Origin: Serratia sp. PL17
GTDB taxonomy: Bacteria; Pseudomonadota; Gammaproteobacteria; Enterobacterales; Enterobacteriaceae
Direction: 5' to 3'
NCBI RefSeq assembly: GCF_017832355.1
Contig: NZ_JAFIBY010000001.1
Span: 434,001 to 498,000 of the forward strand
DNA length: 64,000 nucleotides
Shown: one piece after another, positions 46,350-57,367 of the stretch
How positions within the stretch are numbered: the first letter of the stretch is position 1
Layout of the letters: every line of letters starts with the position of its first letter
Made by a program: the position numbers and the translations under genes
The notes under the pieces: model-generated
Told to the model about the DNA's origin: nothing
Databases searched by the model: none
The model's input: only the letters and a program-made list of their open reading frames with translations

Positions 46350-46921
46350 TGAACAAATTTCACAGTGATGATAAAATCATCCATGTTTATAACTATTCTG
46401 CTGATACAGGTGAATTTATCGGTGAGGGCGATGCCTTTATCCCTGCAGGAACAGGCCTGCCTGCTTATTGCACCGATATCACCCCACCGACAAGAACACC
46501 AGGGTTTGCAAGTGTTTTTGGTGGGGTCCATTGGTCAGTTATGGAAGACCATCGAAATAAAAACGCCTACAACATTATCAACCAAAACGAAATCAGTATT
46601 TATGAACTTGGAACAGTTCCTGATGGGTTTACGCTGTTAAAACCTGACAGTAAATTTGATGAGTGGAATGGAAATGCTTGGTTGAAAAACGGTAAGAAAG
46701 AATATGAATTTCATGTTTCCGAGTCTGAACGCAGATTGAAAAGTCTTTTGGTAGATGCATCATTGAAGACTAACCATTTACAGACAAAATTGTTTATGGG
46801 TGTTATCACGGAAGAAGAGAAACTAACGTTGTCCAAATGGATTGATTATGTTGATGCACTTAACGCATTGGATTTGACTACATCCCCGGATATCTCATGG
46901 CCTGCGTTACCATTTAGTTAA
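46349..46921 (+). CDS. Tail fibre assembly chaperone (Tfa-like)
   Basis: 190 residues. The C-terminal half (SESERRLKSLLVDASLKTNHLQTKLFMGVITEEEKLTLSKWIDYVDALNALD) is the Tfa/U family pattern. It helps the upstream fibre fold and may remain on its tip. Its ATG overlaps the fibre stop. Confidence 0.88.
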   Translation: MNKFHSDDKIIHVYNYSADTGEFIGEGDAFIPAGTGLPAYCTDITPPTRTPGFASVFGGVHWSVMEDHRNKNAYNIINQNEISIYELGTVPDGFTLLKPDSKFDEWNGNAWLKNGKKEYEFHVSESERRLKSLLVDASLKTNHLQTKLFMGVITEEEKLTLSKWIDYVDALNALDLTTSPDISWPALPFS

Positions 46922-46933
46922 GCGAGTTAAAAT

Positions 46934-49273
46934 ATGACTGCAAAAAATCCTCCTGGCTGGATTGATGACATTTACTTAGTAAAACCCACAGACCGAGTTA
47001 AGGGTGGGCCTGATGGCGTTATTAACCTGGCGCCGCGTCAATTAGCACAGCGCACGGAATCACTCAGAGATGGTGTGAGCTTTTCTGCATCCCTTTCAGG
47101 TGAGGGATTGCAACATGTTGGCTCTTTTTCGGAAGGCTATACTCTAACTGATGTCAGCCAAGCATTAATATACTCGGATGGGAAGTTTTATGTTTGGCGT
47201 GGGCTTTTTGAAAAGATTGTGCCTCCAGGTTCATCTCCAGAAAAAACTGGGGGTATTGCAAGCAACGCATGGGTAGATATCAATAATCTAACATTGCGAT
47301 CAGAATTAAAATCGCCTATGCCTGGAAATGGTGGTGATCTGGTGGCCCTCCAGCAAGGTGGAACTACCGGTGATGCGATTAAATATATCAATATATTCGC
47401 TGAGGGGGCCAAAGGAGACTATAACCCGGAGACAGGGATAGGGACTAACGACTTGCCGGCTATTATTAATTCGGTTGAGAAGGCCAAGCAAAATGGCTAT
47501 CTCGAAGTTCAGGTTCCTGCAGGTTATGACTATTTCCTCGACAGAACCCAATCCGGCCCCATAAACCTCGGTGGCATTGGTTTTGAAGGCGACAACTCAC
47601 AGGCTGGTGCAAGGGGTGTCAAGTTAGTGTCGGTGGGGCAAGGTCTGGCGCGATTTTTCGTTAAATCTCCCGAGGCAGATACTGTCTGCATCATTAATAC
47701 CGGCGGTTCCGGCTCCTTCACGTCTCGCGGTGTAGATGGCATTACGTTCATCGCTCACCCCTCAACACGCGGTAAGGGGATTGCTTATGAGAACCGAGAC
47801 TCCTGCGGGACACTGAGTTATAACTGCATTGCGACAGATATGTATGCTGCCGTCATGCTGCATAATAAACGGCAAACCAGTTTTACGGAGTTCAACCGGT
47901 TTATTGGTTGGCGATTACATAACTGCAAAAACTCAGTGATATTCAAAATAACGGACGGTGATAATTCATTCCATGGCACTGAGTTTATTTCGTGCCAAAT
48001 GCAGATGTATATTGACCCAGCCAATCCAATCAATAGTGGCTCGGGTATCAAAACGGATATCCCTGCTGGTCGCCGTGGACATATTTATCACAGCCGTTTC
48101 GATATTCGCGCGTTCGGTGGTTCGGGTTGCAAGTTATTGGATATAGAGAATGTCACCTGTGATAACTCATTCGGAACCATAACGTGTGAAGGAGACTTCA
48201 TACTGAAATGCGCCGACGACAGTTGGTGGCACGTTCACGGAGATTTAATTTACTACAACGGCGTTATGAGTATTGATGCGCCTGTACCGCCACGCCTGGG
48301 TGTTCCGGCAACGTTTATTTTCAGTAACCGTGGTGGCCCATTTGGTAATTTTACAGACACCACATTGGCTGATTGCAAGCCGTCACTGTATGACCCTAAT
48401 GCGGCCGACAGAATGCTGGGTGGTTCCTACCCCTATATAGGGCGTATGCGTGGCAATGGTGTTGACTCGCTGTTTGTTGCAATACCCGATGATGACAGGA
48501 AGGGATTCAACTTCGTCACTATTCCTCCGGGAGGTCGGTTGGAGGATGCAGTACGCCGTTGGGGATGGAGCAGTAACGGCGCATCGTTCAAAGGGTACGC
48601 TGACACCGTTTACGTGAATAACAACACAACAGGGGTGATGTTGACTGAGGATGGATTTACTAACCGTAATTCAAAACAACTTTACTGTGGTACTGCCGCA
48701 TATCCATGGCTGGGTGGGTACTTCCAAAACGCACCGAATGTAACATCAGACGAACGACTTAAGTCACGCCCTCGATCCTTTACGGAAAATGAAATATTGG
48801 CCTTCTATTTTATCGGGAAATTGCCGGGTTTTTGGCAGTGGATACAGCGCCTGCAAGAAGAGGGTAATGATGCCAGGTTGCACTCTGGCCCGACAGTCCA
48901 AGCCTGTATTGCCATTATGGAGAAACATGGGCTGGTATGGAGCGAATATGGGGCGTTTGGTTATGACGAATGGCCAGAACAACCAGAAGTGTTTCGTGAA
49001 TGGGAAGCGGAACCTGCTGTTTATGAAACGGTTCCCGGTCGCGCGGCAGTCATTGAAAATGGTGTCGTTGTTACTGAAGCTATCCCTGATAGCCAGGTCA
49101 TTGTCAAAAAAGCTATCGAAGCAGGTCGTGAACTTGTGCAGCAGTACAAGCCTGCAGGAAACGAGTACAAGCTCAGGAAAGATGAGTTGATGTGGGCAGT
49201 TCACTACGCAACTACAGCGATCCATGAGCGAGCCTTGGAAAAACTAGGTGCAGTGCTCCCGGTGATGGATTAA
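46934..49273 (+). CDS. Tailspike with beta-helix and self-cleaving S74 chaperone
   Basis: 779 residues. Residues 1-130 are a head/baseplate anchor (GEGLQHVGSFSEGYTLTDVSQALIYSDGKFYVWRG). About 155-560 look like a right-handed beta-helix (starting AEGAKGDYNPETGIGTNDLPAI), the fold of polysaccharide-binding or -cleaving spikes. Ser605 in TSDERLK begins an S74 intramolecular chaperone (to the C-terminus, with LHSGPTVQACIAIMEKHGL), which cuts itself off after trimerisation. The target sugar cannot be told. Confidence 0.87.
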   Translation: MTAKNPPGWIDDIYLVKPTDRVKGGPDGVINLAPRQLAQRTESLRDGVSFSASLSGEGLQHVGSFSEGYTLTDVSQALIYSDGKFYVWRGLFEKIVPPGSSPEKTGGIASNAWVDINNLTLRSELKSPMPGNGGDLVALQQGGTTGDAIKYINIFAEGAKGDYNPETGIGTNDLPAIINSVEKAKQNGYLEVQVPAGYDYFLDRTQSGPINLGGIGFEGDNSQAGARGVKLVSVGQGLARFFVKSPEADTVCIINTGGSGSFTSRGVDGITFIAHPSTRGKGIAYENRDSCGTLSYNCIATDMYAAVMLHNKRQTSFTEFNRFIGWRLHNCKNSVIFKITDGDNSFHGTEFISCQMQMYIDPANPINSGSGIKTDIPAGRRGHIYHSRFDIRAFGGSGCKLLDIENVTCDNSFGTITCEGDFILKCADDSWWHVHGDLIYYNGVMSIDAPVPPRLGVPATFIFSNRGGPFGNFTDTTLADCKPSLYDPNAADRMLGGSYPYIGRMRGNGVDSLFVAIPDDDRKGFNFVTIPPGGRLEDAVRRWGWSSNGASFKGYADTVYVNNNTTGVMLTEDGFTNRNSKQLYCGTAAYPWLGGYFQNAPNVTSDERLKSRPRSFTENEILAFYFIGKLPGFWQWIQRLQEEGNDARLHSGPTVQACIAIMEKHGLVWSEYGAFGYDEWPEQPEVFREWEAEPAVYETVPGRAAVIENGVVVTEAIPDSQVIVKKAIEAGRELVQQYKPAGNEYKLRKDELMWAVHYATTAIHERALEKLGAVLPVMD

Positions 49274-49308
49274 CCCGTGGGCAAGGATGCCCAAAATAGA
49301 ATGTAAAA

Positions 49309-49530
49309 ATGAGGGTTTATTCTTTGATTAAAACGATTATTCACCAGTTGATTTGTTCAACATGTCAAAATCAACTTACAGATGGAAGTGCCGTTTATCT
49401 TTGTAGCCCATCGGCTTATGAGTGCATATTCTATAACAATGTATATTCGGTTAAATCGCAGCACCTGTACCCGCATATCGTCTTAGACCCGCACGTTAAC
49501 GCGGTTTCAGATGACAGAAAAATGGAATGA
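49309..49530 (+). CDS. Small hypothetical protein at the prophage right end
   Basis: 73 residues, low GC, starting after AATGTAAAAATGAGG with a weak ribosome-binding site. It has a CSTC pair near the N-terminus and further Cys. It occupies the place where Mu carries com and mom, but does not look like Com to me. It may be a remnant or a chance frame. Confidence 0.4.
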   Translation: MRVYSLIKTIIHQLICSTCQNQLTDGSAVYLCSPSAYECIFYNNVYSVKSQHLYPHIVLDPHVNAVSDDRKME

Positions 49531-49558
49531 CCCAATACTTGATACATTCTATCTATGA

Positions 49559-49649
49559 CTTAGCGATATATTTTGCATTGTGCATAATTTTATTTTTCAG
49601 CAATGCAAAAACAATCGCTAATCTATGCAAAACAAATCGCCGCGCTACA
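49559..49649 (+). repeat. Prophage right end with transposase-binding-type repeats (attR)
   Basis: Two sites read inward on the minus strand: 49624-49640 (GCGATTTGTTTTGCATAG) and 49599-49620 (AGCGATTGTTTTTGCATTGC). A third is inverted at 49559-49583 (TTAGCGATATATTTTGCATT). All share a GCGAT-N5-TTTTGCAT core with the left-end sites. The terminal bases read inward are TGTAGCG. This mirrors R1-R3 of Mu. Confidence 0.8.
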
Positions 49650-50017
49650 TGCAAATGTTTGGCTTCCATTACAAAGCCCGCACCCACTCTTCCTACGGCA
49701 ATATCGATGTTTTGCAGGCGGCCTGTCGTCAGGAAGTGTGGATCAATCCCCTAGATGCCCGATCGCGCGGGATAGCCGGTGGCGATAAGGTCCGGGTGTT
49801 CAACGGGCGTGGCGAGGTGCGTGTTGAAGCCAAGGTCACGCCACGAATCATGCCTGGTGTGGTTGCTATGGGGCAGGGAGCCTGGCATCAGGCCGATATG
49901 CTGGGCGATCGTATCGATCACGGCGCCTGTATGAACACCTTGACCACCCACCGGCCTTCACCTTTGGCCAAGGGTAATCCGCAGCATACCAATCTGATTG
50001 AAATCGAAAAAGTGTAA
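49650..50017 (+). pseudogene. dmsA: dmsA 3' part (C-terminal fragment)
   Basis: The last ~120 residues of DmsA (MFGFHYKARTHSSYGNIDVLQ ... RIMPGVVAMGQGAWHQADMLGD ... VLTTHRPSPLAKGNPQHTNLIEIEKV). This forms the cap domain that contacts the molybdopterin cofactor. The frame is open back into the prophage end to an ATG at 49625, so a small fusion peptide could be made but should have no enzyme activity. The right TGCA copy is 49650-49653. Confidence 0.94.
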
Positions 50018-50027
50018 GGGGTAGCCA

Positions 50028-50645
50028 ATGACTCAGCAATATGGATTCTTTATCGATTCAAGTCGTTGTACTGGCTGCAAAACCTGCGAACTGGCCTGCA
50101 AGGACTTTAAAAATCTGACGCCGGACGTCAGTTTCCGCCGCATCTATGAGTACGCCGGAGGGGAATGGCAGCAGGAGGGTGATGGCTGGCACCAGAACGT
50201 GTTTGCCTATTATCTGTCGATTGCCTGCAACCATTGTGAAGATCCCGCCTGTACCAAAGTGTGCCCTACGGGGGCAATGCACAAGCGGGAAGACGGTTTT
50301 GTGGTAGTGAATGAAGAGGTATGCATTGGTTGTCGTTATTGCCATATGGCCTGTCCGTACGGTGCGCCGCAGTACAATGCCACCAAGGGCCATATGACCA
50401 AGTGCGATGGCTGTTATGAGCGGGTGGCCGAAGGCCATAAACCTGTCTGCGTAGAGTCTTGTCCGTTGCGGGCCCTGGATTTTGGCCCGATTGAACAACT
50501 CAGGCAACAGCATGGCACCCTGGCCCAGGTGGCACCACTGCCGGCGGCGTATTTTACCCGCCCCTGCCTGGTGTTAAAACCTAATGCCAACAGTCGCCCA
50601 AGCGGTGACACCACGGGCTATCTGGCCAATCCAAAGGAGGTTTGA
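50028..50645 (+). CDS. dmsB: DMSO reductase iron-sulfur subunit DmsB
   Basis: 205 residues carrying four [4Fe-4S] clusters that pass electrons from DmsC to DmsA. The four cysteine groups are clear: CTGCKTCELAC, CNHCEDPACTKVCP, CIGCRYCHMAC and CDGCYERVAEGHKPVCVESCP. It is intact and lies 10 bp after the dmsA fragment, but without DmsA it has no catalytic partner here. Confidence 0.96.
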   Translation: MTQQYGFFIDSSRCTGCKTCELACKDFKNLTPDVSFRRIYEYAGGEWQQEGDGWHQNVFAYYLSIACNHCEDPACTKVCPTGAMHKREDGFVVVNEEVCIGCRYCHMACPYGAPQYNATKGHMTKCDGCYERVAEGHKPVCVESCPLRALDFGPIEQLRQQHGTLAQVAPLPAAYFTRPCLVLKPNANSRPSGDTTGYLANPKEV

Positions 50646-50646
50646 T

Positions 50647-51507
50647 ATGGGTATGGGATGGCATGAATGGCCGCTGATGTTGTTTACCGTATTGGGGCAA
50701 TGTGTGGTGGGGGCGATTATCGTTATGGGGCTTGCCGTGATTGGCGGCAATCTGAATGAACAGCAGAGCAGGGCGGTTCATCGTTCCCTGTTTTTCTTGT
50801 GGTTGCTGATGGGTATCGCTTTTGCCGCTTCCACACTGCATCTTGGTTCGCCGTTACGGGCATTTAACGCATTGAACCGCGTCGGTGCATCGGCGTTGAG
50901 TAACGAAATAGCCGCTGGCGCAGTGTTCTTCGCTGTTGGTGGTTGCTATTGGCTGTTGGCGATATTAGGTAAAATGCCGCCGGCATTGGGCAGACTGTGG
51001 TTGTGGGTGACCATGGCGCTGGGGATTGTCTTTGTTTACGCTATGACAAAGGTGTATCAAATCGATACTGTGCCAACCTGGCATAACGGTTACACTACGC
51101 TGAACTTTTTCCTGACGTTGCTGATCGGGGGGCCGCTGCTGGGGGTCTTGTTACTGCGTGCGGCTGGGTTAGCGGTATCGGCCCGCTATTCATTGGCTAT
51201 CCTTAGCGTGGTTGCGCTGCTGGTCAGCCTGAGTGCGGCGATGATGCAAGGCTATGAGCTGGCCAGCATCAATAGCTCGGTGCAGCAAGCATCAGCGCTG
51301 ATCCCCCAATACGGTCAATTAATGGTTGGGCGTTTGGTCTTGGTGGTGCTGGGTTTAGGCTGCTGGATTTGCCCACTGTTACGCCGTGGCAACGCGAGCG
51401 TGATGGGAATGGCTATAGGTTTGATTTTGGTTATCGCCGGTGAGCTTCTCGGGCGGGGCGTGTTCTACGGCCTGCATATGACCGTTGGCATGGCGGTAGC
51501 CGGTTAA
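50647..51507 (+). CDS. dmsC: DMSO reductase membrane anchor DmsC
   Basis: 286 residues, all-helical inner-membrane subunit with about eight membrane spans that oxidises menaquinol. The opening GMGWHEWPLMLFTVLGQCVVG and HLGSPLRAFNALNRVGASALSNEI are characteristic. I start at the ATG at 50647 after GGAGG, one base past the dmsB stop codon; a longer frame overlaps dmsB. Confidence 0.94.
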   Translation: MGMGWHEWPLMLFTVLGQCVVGAIIVMGLAVIGGNLNEQQSRAVHRSLFFLWLLMGIAFAASTLHLGSPLRAFNALNRVGASALSNEIAAGAVFFAVGGCYWLLAILGKMPPALGRLWLWVTMALGIVFVYAMTKVYQIDTVPTWHNGYTTLNFFLTLLIGGPLLGVLLLRAAGLAVSARYSLAILSVVALLVSLSAAMMQGYELASINSSVQQASALIPQYGQLMVGRLVLVVLGLGCWICPLLRRGNASVMGMAIGLILVIAGELLGRGVFYGLHMTVGMAVAG

Positions 51508-51518
51508 TAGTGTAGTGA

Positions 51519-51536
51519 GGCGCAGTTCGCTGCGCC
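51519..51536 (+). other. Hairpin between dmsC and dmsD
   Basis: A 7-bp stem GGCGCAG / CTGCGCC with a stable TTCG loop lies 12 bp after dmsC, with no T-run. It may stabilise the dmsABC mRNA or weakly terminate it before dmsD. Confidence 0.55.
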
Positions 51537-51556
51537 CTTAAAAGGATCCTTGATTT

Positions 51557-52174
51557 ATGACGCTAGAAAATATCGCTTTAACGGGTCGGGTGCTGGGTGT
51601 GTTGTTGTATGCGCCGCCAGAAAGTGAAGACGGCCAGCAGTTGTTGGCAACCCTGTCTGAATCTGAGTGGGTCAAAGAATGGCCGTATGGCGACGCTGAG
51701 CAGTTACAGAGCGCGGCTGCTCTGATAGCTACCGGGATTGAAGATCAGCAGGACGAGTCTTTGGCAGAGGCTTACCAACGCCTGTTTGTTGGCCCAGACA
51801 CCTTACCCGCACCTTTATGGGGCTCGGTCTATCTGGACAAAGAAAACGTACTGTTTGGGAATTCAACTTTGCGTCTGCGTCGCTGGTTGCGGTCGAATGG
51901 TATTGAAGCACAGCATGATCGTAATGAACCCGAAGATCATATTGGCACCTTGTTGATGATGGTGGCCTGGTTGGCTGAAGAACGGCAGGGTGGTTTGGTC
52001 GAGCAGTTGCTGACAAAGCATGTGCTGCCTTGGGCGCCACGCTACCTGGAATTGCTGCAAGCCAATGCAGGACATCCATTCTACTTAGGGTTGGCGCAGT
52101 TGGCGCAAATTACCCTGAGTGGCTGGGGTAAAGAATGTTCAGCCGAAGTTGAGCCATTAGAGCTGCATTTCTGA
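51557..52174 (+). CDS. dmsD: DMSO reductase maturation chaperone DmsD (TorD family)
   Basis: 205 residues, all-helical TorD/DmsD family. It binds the twin-arginine leader of DmsA until the cofactor is in place. Key stretches are YQRLFVGPDTLPAPLWGSVYLDKENVLFGNSTLRLRRWL and EPEDHIGTLLMMVAWL. It is 49 bp after dmsC. Its client is broken in this genome unless a second DmsA exists elsewhere. Confidence 0.93.
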   Translation: MTLENIALTGRVLGVLLYAPPESEDGQQLLATLSESEWVKEWPYGDAEQLQSAAALIATGIEDQQDESLAEAYQRLFVGPDTLPAPLWGSVYLDKENVLFGNSTLRLRRWLRSNGIEAQHDRNEPEDHIGTLLMMVAWLAEERQGGLVEQLLTKHVLPWAPRYLELLQANAGHPFYLGLAQLAQITLSGWGKECSAEVEPLELHF

Positions 52175-52246
52175 TAGAAAATGAGCAGCCGGCAGGTGCG
52201 CGATGTCGGCTGTTCATCGCAGGATATAGGGTGAGTTCCTGTCAGT

Positions 52247-52618
52247 TTAGTGTGATAGTGCTAGCTCATAGGCCTGCCTGACATACTCTGCCAGCGGTTT
52301 CTCATCGATATCGGCAACCGAGTAAAGCTTGATATGACGGCGATACTTGCCATTGCCTTCGAGCATGCGGTGGGGATCCTCGAGCAGATAGCCATTGCCG
52401 AACTCTACCGAGACATGGCTACTATAGGTAAATACGCCGCAGAAAAACGCCGTATTAGAAAACATAATGCCACCGTATTTGACGGATTCGCAGACGTTGT
52501 CGCCCATAGCCGTGACAACCTGGCGAACGCGTTCAACAATGGCCAAAAGCTCGCCGTGAGTGCTGCCAATATCGCTCAGCAATGCGGTAACGGCCGCTTC
52601 TGTTTTACCTTCCATCAT
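52247..52618 (-). CDS. DUF1801 domain protein
   Basis: 123 residues, YdhG/DUF1801 type: MGDNVCESVKYGGIMFSNTAFFCGVFTYSSHVSVEFGNG and GKYRRHIKLYSVADIDEKPLAEYVRQA. The family is small and cytoplasmic, of unknown role. It lies alone on the minus strand between dmsD and ycaD. Confidence 0.82.
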   Translation of the reverse strand: MMEGKTEAAVTALLSDIGSTHGELLAIVERVRQVVTAMGDNVCESVKYGGIMFSNTAFFCGVFTYSSHVSVEFGNGYLLEDPHRMLEGNGKYRRHIKLYSVADIDEKPLAEYVRQAYELALSH

Positions 52619-52794
52619 AAACCTTCCTTGCAGCGAATTTTATCCGTAACCAGCATAGCGTTTTTTGCACTGTGTTGCGCCTGTCTGTCCGACAAACACA
52701 AATTGTGCGGTGGATACATAAGTGCCGATTGACTTTTTTATCGCCAGTGTCATGATGCGCGCACTCTCATTGCGCGTTCGGTTTCAATCTCACT

Positions 52795-53946
52795 ATGTCC
52801 GCATATTCTCGCCCAGTGCTCCTGCTGCTCTGTGGTCTGTTGTTGCTTACGGTTTCTATTGCCGTTTTGAATACGTTAGTTCCTCTTTGGTTAACTCATG
52901 CTCAATTGTCAACCTGGCAGGTGGGAATGGTGAGTTCCTCTTATTTTACCGGCAACCTGGTTGGCACATTGATTGCGGGTAAACTGATCCAGCGCATTGG
53001 TTTTACTCGCAGTTATCATCTTGCCTGTGTGGTGTTCGCTGTGGCGACTGCCGGTATGGCATTATCTCTCGATTTCTGGAGCTGGATGGGCTGGCGTTTC
53101 TTCGCGGGTGTCGGCTGCGCCTGGATTTGGGTGATTGTGGAAAGTGCACTGTTGCGCAGCGGTAATCTGTCCAACCGTGGCCAACTGCTGGCGGCCTATA
53201 TGATGGTTTATTACCTGGGTACGGTGGTAGGCCAATTGCTCTTGAGTATGGTGTCGACGGAATTGCTGAACGTGGTACCGTGGGTGGTTGCGATTGTGAT
53301 CAGCGCCATGTTGCCGATGTTGTTTGCCAGAGTGAACAGCCAACATGACGAACCGCAGCAGGCAGCGGTATGGCCGATGTTGAAACGCCGTAGTGCGCGG
53401 CTGGGCATCAATGGGTGCATTATTTCCGGTATTGTACTTGGTTCGTTGTACGGTTTGATGCCGTTGTATTTATCTCATCAGGGCATGAGCGACGCGAATG
53501 TCGGCTATTGGATGGCATTGCTGGTCAGTTCCGGCATCGTCGGTCAATGGCCGGTCGGTCGGTTGGCCGATCGCTATGGCCGTCTGCTGGTCCTGCGTAT
53601 CCAGGTGTTTGTTGTGATCCTCGCGAGTATGGCGATGTTGGGTAACTATGCCATGGCACCGGCATTGTTCATCCTCGGCTGTGCTGGGTTCACTCTGTAT
53701 CCGGTGGCCATGTCCTGGGCATGTGAGAAAGCGATGCCGCATGAGTTGGTCGCGATGAATCAGGCCTTGTTGATGAGCTACACCATCGGCAGCCTGTTGG
53801 GGCCGTCCATGACGGCACTGCTAATGCAGAACTATTCTGATCGGGTGTTGTTCGTGATGATTGCCGCCGTGGCGTTGGTGTATCTGGTGATGCTGTTGAG
53901 AAAGCAAAAGCCGGATCGTCATCACACGCCGTTCGCCGCTGCCTGA
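52795..53946 (+). CDS. ycaD: MFS transporter YcaD
   Basis: 383 residues with about 12 membrane spans, a major-facilitator transporter of unknown substrate. The opening [47 protein letters not shown] and [22 protein letters not shown] match E. coli YcaD. It lies just before pflA as in E. coli, separated by a two-way terminator. Confidence 0.93.
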   Translation: MSAYSRPVLLLLCGLLLLTVSIAVLNTLVPLWLTHAQLSTWQVGMVSSSYFTGNLVGTLIAGKLIQRIGFTRSYHLACVVFAVATAGMALSLDFWSWMGWRFFAGVGCAWIWVIVESALLRSGNLSNRGQLLAAYMMVYYLGTVVGQLLLSMVSTELLNVVPWVVAIVISAMLPMLFARVNSQHDEPQQAAVWPMLKRRSARLGINGCIISGIVLGSLYGLMPLYLSHQGMSDANVGYWMALLVSSGIVGQWPVGRLADRYGRLLVLRIQVFVVILASMAMLGNYAMAPALFILGCAGFTLYPVAMSWACEKAMPHELVAMNQALLMSYTIGSLLGPSMTALLMQNYSDRVLFVMIAAVALVYLVMLLRKQKPDRHHTPFAAA

Positions 53947-53950
53947 GGAC

Positions 53951-53980
53951 AAAAAAACCGGCGAGTACGCCGGTTTTTTT
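53951..53980. terminator. Two-way terminator between ycaD and pflA
   Basis: Seven As, the stem ACCGGCG / CGCCGGT with an AGTA loop, then seven Ts. It serves the convergent ycaD (plus) and pflA (minus) genes. Confidence 0.94.
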
Positions 53981-53994
53981 CGAGTGAAAGCGGA

Positions 53995-54735
53995 TCAGTA
54001 AATGACTTTATGGCCGTAGCTTTCAAGAATGCCTTTCACGCGCTCCATGGTTTCCGCTTTTGGCGGATGGACGCCATCCAGCTTGTACTCTTCACCCATT
54101 GCAACCCACTTGTGCTTGCCCAGTTCGTGGTAAGGCAGAAGCTCAATTTTCTCGATATTCGTCATGTCTTTGGTGAATTCACCCAGCAGATGTGAAGACT
54201 TATCATCATCTGACCAGCCCGGCACGACCACATAGCGGATCCAGGTGCGTTGATTACGCTTCGCCAGATAGCGGGCGAATTCCAGCGTGCGGTGGTTGGA
54301 AACGCCTACCAGATTTTGGTGAATGTCGTCGTTCATTTGTTTGAGATCCAACATCACCAGATCGGTAGCATCCAGCAGTTCGTCAATCACCGGATCATAA
54401 CGACGTACAAAACCGTTGGTGTCCAGACAGGTATTGATCCCTTCTTTATGGCAGGCACGGAACCAGTCGCGGACGAACTCGGCTTGTAGAATGGCCTCAC
54501 CGCCGGAAGCCGTGACGCCGCCGCCGGAGGCGTTCATAAAGTGGCGGTAAGAGACGGCATCTTTCATCAGCTCTTCCACTGTCACTTCTTTTCCGCCGTG
54601 GGTATCCCAGGTGTCGCGGTTATGGCAATACAGGCAGCGCATCAGGCAGCCCTGGAAGAAAACGATAAATCGGATCCCTGGACCGTCTACGGTGCCACAG
54701 GATTCGAAGGAGTGGATGCGACCTGTCACTGACAT
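53995..54735 (-). CDS. pflA: Pyruvate formate-lyase activating enzyme
   Basis: 246 residues, radical-SAM enzyme that puts the glycyl radical on PflB under anaerobic conditions. The CLMRCLYC motif holds the [4Fe-4S] cluster, and [14 protein letters not shown] is the SAM-binding GGE region. The start [22 protein letters not shown] agrees with E. coli; ten upstream in-frame residues are left out. The start of its own transcription is probably in the 295-bp gap after pflB. Confidence 0.96.
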   Translation of the reverse strand: MSVTGRIHSFESCGTVDGPGIRFIVFFQGCLMRCLYCHNRDTWDTHGGKEVTVEELMKDAVSYRHFMNASGGGVTASGGEAILQAEFVRDWFRACHKEGINTCLDTNGFVRRYDPVIDELLDATDLVMLDLKQMNDDIHQNLVGVSNHRTLEFARYLAKRNQRTWIRYVVVPGWSDDDKSSHLLGEFTKDMTNIEKIELLPYHELGKHKWVAMGEEYKLDGVHPPKAETMERVKGILESYGHKVIY

Positions 54736-54957
54736 TGCGGGGTTTTCTCCAATATTGACTGTCAAACGCAGTCTAAAAATAGGCTCATAACCGCCAGCCA
54801 GGGATCAGCGATGCAGCAAGCGGGCAGGGCCCGACGACTGGGGTGGAACGATTCCTGTTGGCCGGTTCTTATGCCGGATAACTGTTTTGCCGGATATCCA
54901 TCGAGTATAGCTATCTGGCAAAACAGACTCATGCTGAGTCAGGGAAAGGTATTTGCT

Positions 54958-54980
54958 AAAAAGGCCGGAAAGATCCGGCC
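54958..54980 (-). terminator. Rho-independent terminator of pflB
   Basis: On the minus strand a GGCCGGA / TCCGGCC stem with a 4-nt loop is followed by five Ts, about 50 bp after the pflB stop. The rest of 54736-55030 holds the pflA upstream region with no gene. Confidence 0.87.
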
Positions 54981-55030
54981 CCGGGTTTCAGCTTAACCAC
55001 CGAGCGGGAAACCCCGCCCGGATGGGGCAA

Positions 55031-57313
<2,283 letters not shown>

Positions 57314-57367
57314 TATACACCTACCTTTAATTGTGGATTTCTAACTCGGCACGCGGTAACTAACAGC

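Larger units (their letters stand above)
14215..49649 (+). mobile_element. Mu-like transposable prophage (about 35.4 kb)
   Basis: The ends are set by three signs: the break in dmsA, the flanking TGCA repeat, and imperfect inverted termini. Reading inward, both start TGT and share TTTT-x-CATAG about 20 bp in. Inside is a full Mu-type gene set in Mu order: repressor, Ner-like protein, transposase A, ATPase B, early genes, GemA, Mor/C, lysis, terminases, portal, F, G, I, T, contractile tail, baseplate and fibres. No structural gene is visibly broken, so it may be functional. No Gin invertase, Gam, Kil, Com or Mom homologue was recognised. Confidence 0.96.

Noticed and set aside
49279-49292. Short hairpin GGGCA/TGCCC after the tailspike gene as a terminator
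   Set aside because: Only 5 bp and followed by As, not Ts.
49527-49754. 75-residue frame with a hydrophobic N-terminus crossing the prophage right end
   Set aside because: It runs through the transposase-binding repeats into dmsA in the wrong frame; a chance product of the junction.
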